Part shown: in pieces, positions 53,257-62,613 of the stretch
Numbering within the stretch: position 1 is the first letter of the stretch
How the letters are laid out: every line of letters begins with the position of its first letter
Assembly (NCBI RefSeq): GCF_000012825.1
Contig: NC_009614.1
Coordinates: 3,906,001-3,970,000, forward strand
Direction: 5' to 3'
DNA: 64,000 nucleotides
Origin: Phocaeicola vulgatus ATCC 8482
Lineage (GTDB): Bacteria; Bacteroidota; Bacteroidia; Bacteroidales; Bacteroidaceae
Program-made: the position numbers and the translations under genes
Notes under the pieces: model-generated
What the model saw: only the letters and a program-made list of their open reading frames with translations
Told to the model about the DNA's origin: nothing
Database searches by the model: none

Positions 53257-54744
53257 TTACAACTCCAGTTCAACCACAAATATCCATTTCCCTATTTTTA
53301 AATTCCCAGACACAGCCAGATCAATAGCCGCTTCGTTATTTTTTGTCTTGTCAGTCAAGCCGACACATAAGGTATACTTTCCCTGCAATTCTGCCGGAAT
53401 ATTAAACCGACTCAAATAATTGTATGATATTCCCTTCAACCATTCGGAAGGTTCTGCTTCCGGTTCTGTATAAAGAAATACAATTTCCTTTTTTTCATTC
53501 ATCAAAACAAAACTAACCTGATATTTATAATTCCAATTGGGATGATTATTAGGCAATACACCCACACCATAGTTTTTCCATGAATGAAACAAAGTCAACG
53601 TTTTGTGGTCTTGCTCCACCTTTATATAGTCCGGATAAAGACGATAACCGCCTAAAGTTATAAAACGCTGAACTTGGTCCGGCAGCTCTTCTATCCAGAA
53701 TTTGCACTGTAAAGGCATACGCAAATCCAGCGTGTTACAATGGCTGTCCAAAGCATCAGTCACAGAAACGGTAAAAGCTTCTTTGAAATCGTTCATGGCA
53801 AAACGTTTGTCTCCTTGGAAATGCTTGTATTTTGAGTTATCACCATCTTGTGCGTTAAACCACCAGCATCCCTCACCAATAAGAGCTCTTTTTGGGAAAA
53901 GTTCGTCATGCACCATCGCACGTTCTTCATTAGAAAACCAAAAACTGCCTATACCATCCCTGCGAGGAAGAAACCCCAGCTTGTCATATACTAGCGGCTT
54001 GGAAAACCTGTAGTCGCTCTGCGAAAGATTCATTACCGTAAGCACTTTTTTGAAGTGTCTTGCATACGATTCGGTTATCTGTCGGATAACGCTTTCCAGA
54101 TTATCTTGCTTTTCGAGTACCAGTCCATGTCCTTCTCCCCATCTTCCCAATCCATATGCATCAATATAATCTACCTCATCCGGATTGTCATATTCCTTTG
54201 CAAAAGCCTCTATGAACTTGTCCAGCTTTTCAAGGAATACTGGATTATCATAATAAGGCTGGGTTTTGCCTTCATCGTCTATTGGGCTTTCTGTGGCTCC
54301 GGCTTCGTACACATAGGACGGTACTCCGTCTACACCATGAAAGAACACCCTGAAGGCCAGTTTAAGCCCTTTGTCTTTGGCTTTTTGTATATACCATTTA
54401 TACCGTTCATTGTAAATCCATGCATATTTGCCCTCCTCGGGTTCCAAATCTTTCCACAGCATTCTGATGTACAGAATATTGGAATAATCAGCTGCTTTGC
54501 ATTCTTCCATCTGTTTCCAAAAAACTTCGGGAGTATAGATGTTGCTTTTATTGTGGCGTGTTCCCTGAAAAGATCAGCCTTCTTCGTACATCATCCATCC
54601 CATGGCAGGATTTTTCAGTACGGTGGTCAAATCCGGGCTATAGTTTACCCATTTGTTCATTTGGGCTTGAAGTGAGGCGGATCCCAATAGGTGCATGCTG
54701 CACAAAAGGATTGCGGTTAGGCGTAAAATGGAAATACTTTTCAT
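53257..54744 (-). pseudogene. Exported glycosidase-like (DUF4832) gene with in-frame TGA
   Basis: From the ATG at 54744 the frame encodes a signal peptide (MKSISILRLTAILLCSMHLL), the opening NPAMGWMMYEEG, then TGA (54576-54574), and continues in the same frame as SFQGTRHNKSNIYTPEVFWK through a TIM-barrel-like domain (WKDLEPEEGKYAW, DAYGLGRWGEGHG) to a DUF4832-like beta domain. Total about 495 codons. The frame after TGA is open to the end, so this is a single recent nonsense change, perhaps TGG to TGA. An internal ATG at 54510 would give 417 residues without signal peptide. Confidence 0.75.
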
Positions 54745-54890
54745 GATTAGAATTAATATTATTAAAAATGTATTTTATAAAATCATTACAAAAGGTTTTT
54801 GATAAAAAAATAATCTGAGTCATTGCATGAGAGTTAATGAAACGATATACTTTTATGTCCATTGCTAAGACATTTTTTCTTCTCTAGATC

Positions 54891-55004
54891 CTAATATTGA
54901 AAGATACCGCTTTCGTTACTTGCTAAAACTTCAGTTGAATTACCTTGATAAATGTTTATATTAATTATTAAAAGTAAAGTAATTAGAATTGCAATCGTTT
55001 TCAT
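54891..55004 (-). CDS. Possible 37-residue exported peptide
   Basis: MKTIAILITLLLIININIYQ then GNSTEVLASNESGIFQY-stop: a signal-like hydrophobic N-terminus and short polar tail, like the small exported peptides frequent in Bacteroides. The consensus -7 box TAAATTTGC lies 30 bases upstream. No homologue recognised. Confidence 0.4.
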   Translation of the reverse strand: MKTIAILITLLLIININIYQGNSTEVLASNESGIFQY

Positions 55005-55033
55005 GTGTCATTATATTTAAAGTTTATATATAA

Positions 55034-55042
55034 GCAAATTTA
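55034..55042 (-). promoter_or_regulatory. Promoter -7 box for the 37-residue frame
   Basis: The - strand reads TAAATTTGC, matching TAnnTTTG, at a suitable distance from the ATG at 55004. Confidence 0.45.
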
Positions 55043-55390
55043 AGGAATAATCTGTTACGTTGTTTTCAGTAATAGGACTTTAACTAAATTTCTTTTAGTT
55101 TTTTTTGACAACCTCAATAACATACTCTTTCGGATTGGCTATCAGTCATGCGTCTTTCTTTTGTTCTTTCAGAATGTTTCTGTCAATGACCCTGTATTAC
55201 AATATTGTTTTAAATGTGTTGTATGTTGGTCTATATATAGTTTATTCTGTGCATTTTTTATGCATAAGATTTTTCTTTAAAATATTTGTTATAGCTTTGC
55301 TATCACAAATAACTGAATGTGTTTTTATTTTTAGATTCATTAAACTGGGATGTTGTAAGGCATCTTGATAAGTAAAGCAGTTTGTATTGA

Positions 55391-55421
55391 AAAAGGCAGG
55401 ATTGGTGAATCCCGTCTTTTT
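55391..55421 (+). terminator. Terminator-like hairpin before the IS
   Basis: AAAGGCAGGATT pairs with AATCCCGTCTTT (one mismatch) followed by T's. Bases 55043-55390 show no gene I can support. Confidence 0.5.
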
Positions 55422-55438
55422 ATGTATCTTTTTGTTAT

Positions 55439-57288
55439 AAGAATGAAGGTGTGTCAAAATGCGCACCTTCTTTTTTTATGCACAAAGCCCCGACTTTCAC
55501 AAGCAGGGGCTTTGTTATTACCTAAAGATTTTGTATCTTTAAGCATAACATTTTATACTATGACAAAGATACATTTTCGTCCTTACAATCCCAACCAAAC
55601 AGTGCTTTTTCCTCCAAGAATTGACGAGGATATTGCAGAGCATGATCCAGTTCGGATGGTTGACGCTCTGGTTGAGAGCCTGAACCTTGAAAGTTTCAGG
55701 AAGTTGTATAAGGAATGCGGGCGCAGCCCTTACCATCCCAGGATGATGCTCAAGGTCATTCTGTATGCCTATATGAACAACATCTACTCCTGCCGGAAAA
55801 TCGAAAAGCTCCTTCACCGTGACATCCATTATATCTGGCTTGCCGGATATGAGAAACCGGATTTCATCACCATCAACCGTTTCCGCAACCGGGTGAAGAA
55901 TGAAATCAACGAGGTGTTTACCCAAACCGTACTCCTTCTCTCTTCCAAAGGCTTCATCAGCTTGAATGTGGAATACATTGACGGGACAAAGATTGAGTCC
56001 AAAGCCAATAAGTATACTTTCGTCTGGCGGAAAACGGTTGAGCGGAACCGTGAACGCCTGATGAAGAAGATACATATCCTGCTAGGGCAGATAGACAATG
56101 TCATCGCCCAGGAGAACTCATCGGAAAGCAATGAGGAGATTGAGTTCACTCCGGTCATGCTGACTGAAATGGCGGGAGAATTGCGTCAAGCACTCGAACA
56201 GGTTCCTGAACCCTCCACGAAAGAGGAAAAGACTGCGTTGAAAAAGAAACGCAAACAGCTGAAGGAGTTGGAAGAGCACAGGGACAAGCTACAGGAATAC
56301 GACAACCGTCTGGACACGCTGCAGGACAGGAATTCCTATTCCAAAACGGACAATGACGCTACTTTCATGAGAATGAAGGAGGATGCCATGCGTAACGGCC
56401 AGACAAAGCCCGGTTACAACCTCCAGATCGGCACCGGGAACCAGTTCATTACCGACTTTGCACTCTTCCCGAACCCTACGGATACACTGACCCTGATACC
56501 TTTCCTGCAATCCTTCTCAAGCAGATATGACAGGCTGGCCCATACGGTGGTTGCCGATTCCGGCTACGGTTCTGAGGAGAATTACCGCTTCATGTCAGAA
56601 AACGGTATGGAAGCCTACGTCAAGTACAACTACTTCCACATGGAACAGCGGCCGAGATTCAAACCGGACCCGTTCAAGGCCGAAAACTTCTACTACAATG
56701 AAGAACAAGACTTTTGTATCTGCCCCATGGGACAGAAGATGCAAAGGATAGGGACTAGACATGTGAAAACAGCATCCGGATATGTCAGCGAAAATGCCAG
56801 GTACAGAGCCATCAGATGTGAAGGCTGTCCGCTAAGATGCCGATGTTTTAAAGCAAAGGGGAACAGAACGATAGAGTTGAATCACAGACTCAGAAAATAC
56901 AAGCAAAAAGCCAAAGAGTTGCTCTGCTCAGAGGAAGGGCTGAAACACAGAGGACAGAGATGCATAGAACCGGAAGCCGTGTTCGGACAAATGAAAAACA
57001 ATATGAATTACAAACGTTTCCGCCATTTTGGAAAGGATAAGGTCTTCATGGACTTTGCCTTCTTTGCCATTGCCTTCAATATAAAAAAGATGTGTGCAAA
57101 AATGACTAAAGAAGGTATGGATTGGCTGATTAGACCGTTTTATGAGCTTACAGTTGTTCTATTTAGATGTTGAGAACGCATAAATCAAAGAAATCCTCAA
57201 AATATCGCAGCTTAAAAAAATGAGTCGATTTTTATAGTCAATGAAAAAAAAGAAGGCGCATCGTGTATTACGACACACCTTCATTCTT
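55439..57288 (+). mobile_element. Complete IS1182-type insertion sequence
   Basis: Terminal inverted repeats AAGAATGAAGGTGTGTC (55439-55455) and its exact complement (57272-57288) bound one transposase gene. TAT flanks both ends and may be the target duplication. Just inside the left end, AAAGCCCC/GGGGCTTT (about 55484-55514) forms a hairpin that would block read-in transcription. Length 1,850 bases. Confidence 0.85.
55560..57173 (+). CDS. IS1182-family transposase
   Basis: 537 residues from the ATG at 55560; a 65-residue in-frame extension would run across the left inverted repeat. DDE transposase: N-terminal DUF772-type domain (HPRMMLKVILYAYMNNIYSC), YIDGTKIESKANKYTFVW with catalytic Asp (about 141), VVADSGYGSEENYRFM with the second Asp (about 335), a Cys-rich CEGCPLRCRCF knuckle, and QRCIEPEAVFGQMKNNM with the Glu (about 480). 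Coding looks intact, so the IS may be active. Confidence 0.9.
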   Translation: MTKIHFRPYNPNQTVLFPPRIDEDIAEHDPVRMVDALVESLNLESFRKLYKECGRSPYHPRMMLKVILYAYMNNIYSCRKIEKLLHRDIHYIWLAGYEKPDFITINRFRNRVKNEINEVFTQTVLLLSSKGFISLNVEYIDGTKIESKANKYTFVWRKTVERNRERLMKKIHILLGQIDNVIAQENSSESNEEIEFTPVMLTEMAGELRQALEQVPEPSTKEEKTALKKKRKQLKELEEHRDKLQEYDNRLDTLQDRNSYSKTDNDATFMRMKEDAMRNGQTKPGYNLQIGTGNQFITDFALFPNPTDTLTLIPFLQSFSSRYDRLAHTVVADSGYGSEENYRFMSENGMEAYVKYNYFHMEQRPRFKPDPFKAENFYYNEEQDFCICPMGQKMQRIGTRHVKTASGYVSENARYRAIRCEGCPLRCRCFKAKGNRTIELNHRLRKYKQKAKELLCSEEGLKHRGQRCIEPEAVFGQMKNNMNYKRFRHFGKDKVFMDFAFFAIAFNIKKMCAKMTKEGMDWLIRPFYELTVVLFRC

Positions 57289-57311
57289 TATTCAAAGAGA
57301 CGCAAAATATA

Positions 57312-57605
57312 TTATTTCAGTATTTCACCTTTTTCATTGAAGAACACCGTACTTTCAGTTCCTTCCTTGTCTGTCAGAACAACCTGATAGGTCTTGCTGC
57401 CATCCTCTGCCGCTTCCTTGACGGTTGATTCCGCAAAATTTTTGGCGATTGCTTCCGTTACCGCTGCCGGAAGGTCTTTCACTTCAATAGGGGTGAAGTC
57501 ATTTACTGCCATGACTGTTTCAACACCTGAGGTCAAATTTTCGGCAAATGCCACTGTTGTTCCTAATCCCATTACCAATGCTACTGCAACAAAAGATTTT
57601 TTCAT
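57312..57605 (-). CDS. PepSY-like periplasmic protein (97 aa)
   Basis: Signal peptide MKKSFVAVALVMGLGTTVAFA, then LPAAVTEAIAKNFAESTVKE and TYQVVLTDKEGTESTVFFNE, the helix-strand pattern of PepSY-like (DUF2874) domains found in Bacteroides periplasmic proteins. Function of the family is unclear; PepSY domains can inhibit proteases. The right end of the IS lies 24 bases past its stop. Confidence 0.7.
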   Translation of the reverse strand: MKKSFVAVALVMGLGTTVAFAENLTSGVETVMAVNDFTPIEVKDLPAAVTEAIAKNFAESTVKEAAEDGSKTYQVVLTDKEGTESTVFFNEKGEILK

Positions 57606-57748
57606 AATCTTATATTTTTAATGGTTATTGTTTTACGATAATGATAGGACAATTTTTATGCCAAAAGAATAACTAATCTGATTATCAGTTGGTTAATATT
57701 TTACTAATTATATGTGAAATGGAAAAAATCCTCATATAGTGTGGGATG

Positions 57749-57767
57749 ATGTGGAAATGTTCCACAT
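57749..57767. repeat. Inverted repeat upstream of truncated integrase
   Basis: ATGTGGAA-ATG-TTCCACAT, an 8-bp inverted repeat 44 bases before the integrase ATG. Could be an operator or a recombination site. Confidence 0.45.
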
Positions 57768-57810
57768 TGATACCTTTCTTCCATTAATCTTTTCGCACCT
57801 TTGCGGAAAA

Positions 57811-58410
57811 ATGGATAAAATCAGATACCGTCTTGTATATAACCGCCAGAACACACTTAACAGGCAGGGCACGGCTCTTGTACAGGTTGAAGCCTATTTG
57901 AACCAAAGGAAAATCTACCTGAAGACCAATGTTTACCTCAAACCGGAGTGCTGGAGCCGTGAGGGGGCACAAGTCATTAACCACCACCAATCTAACGAAC
58001 TCAACGCAATGCTCTATGAATACATCCTGTATCTGCAAGGCATAGAATTGGGGTATTGGAAGCGCGGAATACCTGCCACACTCTCACTGCTGAAGGATGC
58101 TGTCAAGAAGAAAAGTGCCGTGAATATCAGCTTCTCCACTTTCGCCAAATCAGCCATTGACAATTCGGACAAGAAGCAGTCCACCAAGGACAACCTGCAC
58201 TCTACACTGGCGGTCTTGAATGACTTCCGTTCCGGATTGGACTTCAAGGATATTACCTATACATTCCTTCGTGATTTTGAGCAATACTTAAGGGAAAAGG
58301 GCAATGCGGACAATACGATAGCCAAGCACATGAAACAGCTCCGTATCTTGGTCAATGAGGCAATCAACCAGGGATATATGCACGCGGATGCTTATCCGTT
58401 CAGAAATTAG
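57811..58410 (+). pseudogene. Truncated tyrosine recombinase (N-terminal half only)
   Basis: 199 residues from the ATG at 57811. Contains the arm-binding domain and the core-binding domain (FSTFAKSAIDNSDKKQSTKD, LREKGNADNTIAKHMKQLRI) of a Bacteroides integrase, then stops at NQGYMHADAYPFRN where the catalytic domain should begin. Arg, His and Tyr catalytic residues are absent. Family members of this kind drive surface-gene inversions. It overlaps the 3' end of a fragment on the other strand. Confidence 0.75.
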
Positions 58411-59209
58411 AGATGGTTTTACCGTTTAGATCCAATACAAGTTCCTTCCCTTTTGCCACCTCAACCGGTTTCTCCAGAATAATGTCATCAGACAATATAA
58501 AGCTACCTCCGTTCTGGGCGGCTTCATCAAGAGCACCCGCACCAAAGAATTTCACGATACGGGAAACTGAAATTTCCTGCCCGTTGTTATCTATAAGAGT
58601 CACTTTCAGAACGGCCTTTTCTCCACTTATTCCTTTCTTGTTGATTTTGACTGTCGTTCCGGTACATTTCCCATCCGTAAATACAGGTTCCTTAATTTCC
58701 ACATCCTTATTTTCAGCACGGGGCACAATCTCTATATCTGTAGTACCGTCCTCGCTTCTCAATTCCGCAACCAAAGCCTTATAATTTTCTGTTGTCAAAC
58801 CAATAAATTCAATATCAATTGTATTACTAACGGAAGTTACCGAGAAAATATCGCAACCATCCTTGAACTTGACAGATAATATTTTGGTACGTGGTACGGT
58901 CAGCTTGGTCTTTCCGTCAGCCAGAGTGAATATGACATTATCAGGATCACTTGTGTAGTCCACTCCGTTTTCCGCAAATACCGCATCACCTCTGTCGCCT
59001 TTCTCCCCGGTCGCCTTAATCCCTGTCGATTTCCAGTTTTTGCCGCCATCCGTTGAGATTTCCCATTCATTTGTCGTGGCGTTGATTTGAACTTGGGGGG
59101 CAATGGCATCGTCCCCTTTGGCTCCTTGCGCCTTTATTTTTGTATCAGTCATACCTATCCACCAATTACCGTTCTCGCCGATATGAGGTGTGATGCCGTC
59201 AGATTTACT
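58400..59209 (-). pseudogene. DUF4988-type surface protein fragment
   Basis: Open frame of 269 codons with no start until an internal ATG (MTDTKIKAQG, 59152); upstream residues SDGITPHIGENGNWWIG belong to the same domain, so the 5' end is missing. The IKAQG-KGDD, ISTDGGKNWKSTGIKATGEK and NVIFTLADGKTKLTVPR patterns are those of Bacteroides DUF4988/BACON-like surface proteins. The 3' end stops at LVLDLNGKTISNF, where a pectate-lyase-like or other domain would follow. Both ends look cut, as in a silent cassette. Confidence 0.65.
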
Positions 59210-59558
59210 TTATGATGTAAGAAAAATCATACTATCCCTTCTCATTTGGAGAATCCATATATCCCGATTTACAAGACGAACATAACGCTTTTTAAACTAA
59301 TGTTATCAGATATTTATTAAATAATTGGTGCAAAATTAACTAAAAAATGATGCTGGCCTGTAATATAATTTTTTACATTCCAGACCGATTCAATATATTT
59401 ATATTCTTCTTTGGTAAATCGTTTTTTATTCTTATTTTGCAGAGTCTTTTTTATTGACATATCGTGACAATGGATTTTAGTGTTTTGGCAGCGATGGTGC
59501 AAGCGGATAGGATTTTTAAGTGTGTATTTTATAATCAATCAGATAAACAATAGGCAGA
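59210..59558. other. Intergenic tract without clear gene
   Basis: AT-rich. Possible frames (for example - strand 59538-59317) lack family features or a plausible start. Nothing supported. Confidence 0.5.
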
Positions 59559-60159
59559 ATGGAATTAAATGACTGGTTGGCTATAACTGGGGCTTTAAGG
59601 GATTGGAAGCTGTCCGCTGGGATTCATATTCTGTGTAAACCGCAAAACGCACGGAAGGAGAATGCGTCTGCCGATTCGGTGGAGAATGAGAACGAGCGGA
59701 AGCAGGTTGACTGGTTGGAAAAGCGTATAGTCCAGTGTACTGCCAAGAGTGTAGAAAGGACAGCACTCGTAAGTCGGTCAACATCGTATATGGCTCTATC
59801 ATCTCTTTGAATGAACTGATTGCAACCAATGGCAACTACGTGATTAATTTTCGGATTTATGGTACAAGAAAACCGTCTGACAGCCCGACCAGGAAAGTTT
59901 TGTTACTGGCTGACGGTCACGTAGAAGGTGATTTCAGCAAGAATAGAAAGAAGGAAACTGCAACCAAAGACTGTACGGAGGTGAAAGCCGACAAGGAAAC
60001 CACTTCCGATATCCATGAGGAAAAACGGTCAGAATCATAAAGGATAAAAAAGAATCCACTTTGCTTAAACAAAAAGGCTTTACCTGTGTTTGTGTAACTG
60101 TTTTGTTTGTCGTTGTGCTGATAGTAAAACATTGGCGCAACAGACAATCTTCATCATAA
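59559..60159 (+). pseudogene. Frameshifted phage-like small-gene remnants
   Basis: Three overlapping frames read MELNDWLAITGALRDW...ERKQVDWLEKRIVQ, then STRKSVNIVYGSIISLNELI...YGTRKPSDSP, then a start-less tail with a helix (TCVCVTVLFVVVLIVKHW). The first resembles small Bacteroides phage membrane/coiled-coil proteins whose frame has shifted twice. Identification is tentative. Confidence 0.4.
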
Positions 60160-60179
60160 GACTTTAAATTTATAAATTG

Positions 60180-60215
60180 GACTGCCCCGGCTCGTGATGA
60201 GTCGGGGTATTTGTT
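60180..60215 (+). terminator. Terminator hairpin with CTCGTGATGAG loop
   Basis: CCCCG pairs with CGGGG around GCTCGTGATGAGT, followed by TATTTGTTT. A related hairpin with loop GGCTTGTGATAAGT is at 60463-60497. Confidence 0.55.
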
Positions 60216-60462
60216 TAAATACAATTTCCCAATTGGATTACACAATCAACTGAAGAGAATAGAATTTTATGTATTTTTGCCTTGTATTGTGGGGTAGAAG
60301 CCAATCTCATAACAAAAATTACTCCTTGTTTTGGGGATCTATTGTAATACGCAATAATGTGACAAAAAATATTTTTAGAAATAGGCAAATCCTTTTGAAC
60401 AAATTCGTCATTGTTTTGTTCTTGAAGAATAAAGTAGATTGTCAAAACGTAACTAATCTGAA

Positions 60463-60500
60463 CCGTTCCGGCTTGTGATAAGTGGGAGCGGTTTTATTTC
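60463..60500 (+). terminator. Second related terminator hairpin
   Basis: AACCGTTCC pairs with GGGAGCGGTT (imperfect) around a loop like that at 60180, followed by TTATTTC. No gene is supported between 60216 and 60462. Confidence 0.5.
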
Positions 60501-60580
60501 AACAATATTTTTGTTAAAAGATAGCGCGTGAATTATATGTTCTTTTATTTTTGTACACAGTTGACATGAATTTATGTATC

Positions 60581-60742
60581 ATGGTGAAAAAGAAATCTTA
60601 TTCCGAAGAGAAATTAAATGAAATGATCGTATGGCTCAATAATCATGCCAATGAACTTCCTAAGGAAATGCAGATAAATAAATTCGCTTTCACACCAAAT
60701 TTGAAACTTACTGTTGAAAGTTGCATCATGCAGGCTAAATAA
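60581..60742 (+). CDS. Small DUF6965-like protein (53 aa)
   Basis: MVKKKSYSEEKLNEMIVWLN, NHANELPKEMQINKFAFTPN, LKLTVESCIMQAK. This pattern (acidic helix, LP-x-x-x-Q-x-x-K, LxxTVE) resembles a small family common in Bacteroides prophages; DUF6965 is my best but unconfirmed match. An ATG 15 bases upstream is possible. A -7-like box TATTTTTGT is just upstream. Confidence 0.5.
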   Translation: MVKKKSYSEEKLNEMIVWLNNHANELPKEMQINKFAFTPNLKLTVESCIMQAK

Positions 60743-60944
60743 TGTTTGGGTAACTATAAGATGGCTGGAGCTTTTAGACTGCTCCAACAAATCGGAGAGA
60801 ACCTTGAAAACAATAAATGATATTCTTCTATTATTTAGTAAGTAAATCAAGATGTTTCTTTCATCGACAAAAATATGAAAGTATGCAATGTGTGTGCAAC
60901 TTAAAAAGCCAATATGTATAAATGATTAGTTTTTCAGTGCTTTT

Positions 60945-61286
60945 TTATTTTTCTTCACTTTCCAATTCTTTTATCTCTTTATTGAGGAATACGGATAGGA
61001 TGGTTCTTAAAACAACAATACCTCCCAATAGGGCCAATTCATTCAAAGTGGGCTCCAATACTGTTTTCAAAATATCCGAAGCTATCAGAAATTCTAAGCC
61101 AAGAAGCAGATAAGTTCCGAATGTAGCTCTTAATTTTCGTATATTGGTAATGGAATACCCTCCGGTAAAACGTCGTATTTCATTCTTCAAAAAAGAGATG
61201 ATACCTATCAACGCTCCGTATGTGACAATCAAAAGGCTTGTCACACTTATAACAGCTGCTAATAAATCCAAGAAATGAGTAAGCAT
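60945..61286 (-). CDS. DUF1622 family membrane protein
   Basis: 113 residues with three hydrophobic helices (about 5-32, 55-77, 83-105) and the IRKLRATFGTYLLLGLEFLI ASD signature typical of DUF1622. Cytoplasmic membrane; function unknown. It marks the return to core sequence; the corrinoid operon ends 51 bases away on the same strand. Confidence 0.8.
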   Translation of the reverse strand: MLTHFLDLLAAVISVTSLLIVTYGALIGIISFLKNEIRRFTGGYSITNIRKLRATFGTYLLLGLEFLIASDILKTVLEPTLNELALLGGIVVLRTILSVFLNKEIKELESEEK

Positions 61287-61337
61287 ATTTATTTGTCTTT
61301 ATGAATAGAACAAATAAATAAGCGATATGTTCTTACA

Positions 61338-61868
61338 TCATGATAACTCTATCTTGACAATTCCTCCATAAGGAGTGAGTGCGCCAAACGCCTCTTCGGG
61401 TTTAATGATACCTGCATAAATCTGTGCGTTCAGTAAAATGCCGCCATGAGCAAAGATCGCGACTTGTTCATACGGCTTTTGGCGAAGTTCGTCTAGAAAA
61501 TCGGCAACACGCCGGTATTGATCTTCAAAGGACTCTCCATTGGTCGCTTTTACATGCAGATAATCTGCATACCATCTTTCCAGGTTAGCGTCGGCAATTT
61601 CATCGAACCGATGCATTTCCCAATCTCCGAAATTTAGTTCCTTCAGGCGGTCGTCCCGTTCTGCATCCGGGTAGCCGCAAAAGGTAGCCAGGCGTACACA
61701 ACGGGTTAACGGGCTGGTATAAACCTTATCAAAAGATAAACCTTGTAAATGGGCTGCCGTTTGAGTTGCCTCCATTTCAAAAGTCGGCTTTAAGGGTACA
61801 TCCGTCTGTCCGTAACAAACGCCTTGCGGAACATCAACAGCAGTATGACGCATGAAGTATATTACCAT
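61338..61868 (-). CDS. cobC: Alpha-ribazole phosphatase
   Basis: 176 residues, histidine phosphatase superfamily. FMRHTAVDVPQGVCYGQTD has the RH motif (His8), RLKELNFGDWE (about 74) the acid, and AHGGILLN (about 139) the second His. Removes phosphate from alpha-ribazole phosphate or adenosylcobalamin phosphate. Overlaps the end of cobS by 7 bases. Confidence 0.9.
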   Translation of the reverse strand: MVIYFMRHTAVDVPQGVCYGQTDVPLKPTFEMEATQTAAHLQGLSFDKVYTSPLTRCVRLATFCGYPDAERDDRLKELNFGDWEMHRFDEIADANLERWYADYLHVKATNGESFEDQYRRVADFLDELRQKPYEQVAIFAHGGILLNAQIYAGIIKPEEAFGALTPYGGIVKIELS

Positions 61869-62611
61869 AGATTTGTATAGATTAAGTTTATAGTCAGATA
61901 AAAAGAAAACTCACATAATAGGAAAGTCGCTCCGCAACAATCACCGGTATATCCTTGCAGGCGTCTGCGCATGAGTGACATTAAAAGGATGAACATCATA
62001 GCAGGAGCGATGGCTGCCCACCAGTATCCTTTATCCAGTAATAAAAGCATAGGTAGGGCTCCGGCCATAAAAGCGGATAATAAAACATCTGGGCTCATAC
62101 GGTCATATATGACTTTTGCTTTCGATTCTTCTTCTTTACGGGCGTATGGAAGCGTGTTGATGATTTGTGCGGCACAAAACTTGCTCCAGGCATCTCCGCT
62201 TAATATGGCCGCACATGCCAAGGGTACAGAAAGTGTGGTGAGTATATTCCACATCAATCCATAATAGAATAATAATCCGAGCACTCCGTATGTGCCGATA
62301 TGTGAATCCTTCATGATGGACAGAATCTTGTCACGTGATGTACCGCCCCCGAAGCCATCGCAGAAGTCTGCCAATCCATCTTCGTGTAAAGCACCTGTTA
62401 CTAATAACCGGGCAGCCAACGCCATGAGCACAGCTATTTGTACAGGCAGAAATTCTGCTGTGATCCATAGAGTGCCTGCCATGATACCTCCTGTCAGCCA
62501 TCCAACAAAGGGCCAGTAGTCCACTACTCGTTTAAAGTAAACAGGTGGTACGTCAGCTATTTTCCAAAACGGAAGGCGTGTGAAAAAAATGAGGGAGGCA
62601 AGCAGTTTCAT
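61862..62611 (-). CDS. cobS: Adenosylcobinamide-GDP ribazoletransferase (cobalamin synthase)
   Basis: 249 residues, about seven membrane helices. LHEDGLADFCDGFGGGTSRD (about 76-95) is the acidic metal-binding signature and FFTRLPFW the typical opening. Joins adenosylcobinamide-GDP with alpha-ribazole at the membrane. Starts 2 bases after cobT. Confidence 0.93.
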   Translation of the reverse strand: MKLLASLIFFTRLPFWKIADVPPVYFKRVVDYWPFVGWLTGGIMAGTLWITAEFLPVQIAVLMALAARLLVTGALHEDGLADFCDGFGGGTSRDKILSIMKDSHIGTYGVLGLLFYYGLMWNILTTLSVPLACAAILSGDAWSKFCAAQIINTLPYARKEEESKAKVIYDRMSPDVLLSAFMAGALPMLLLLDKGYWWAAIAPAMMFILLMSLMRRRLQGYTGDCCGATFLLCEFSFYLTINLIYTNLW

Positions 62612-62613
62612 GG

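Noticed and set aside
54574..54576. TGA read as selenocysteine in the glycosidase-like gene
   Set aside because: No SECIS-like hairpin or selenoprotein family is apparent; a nonsense mutation is simpler.
55105..55368. 87-codon hydrophobic + strand frame before the IS
   Set aside because: Composition is that of AT-rich noncoding DNA (Phe/Ile/Leu-rich), with no ribosome-binding site or family.
55365..55559. 65-residue N-terminal extension of the IS1182 transposase
   Set aside because: It would begin outside the IS and run through the left inverted repeat.
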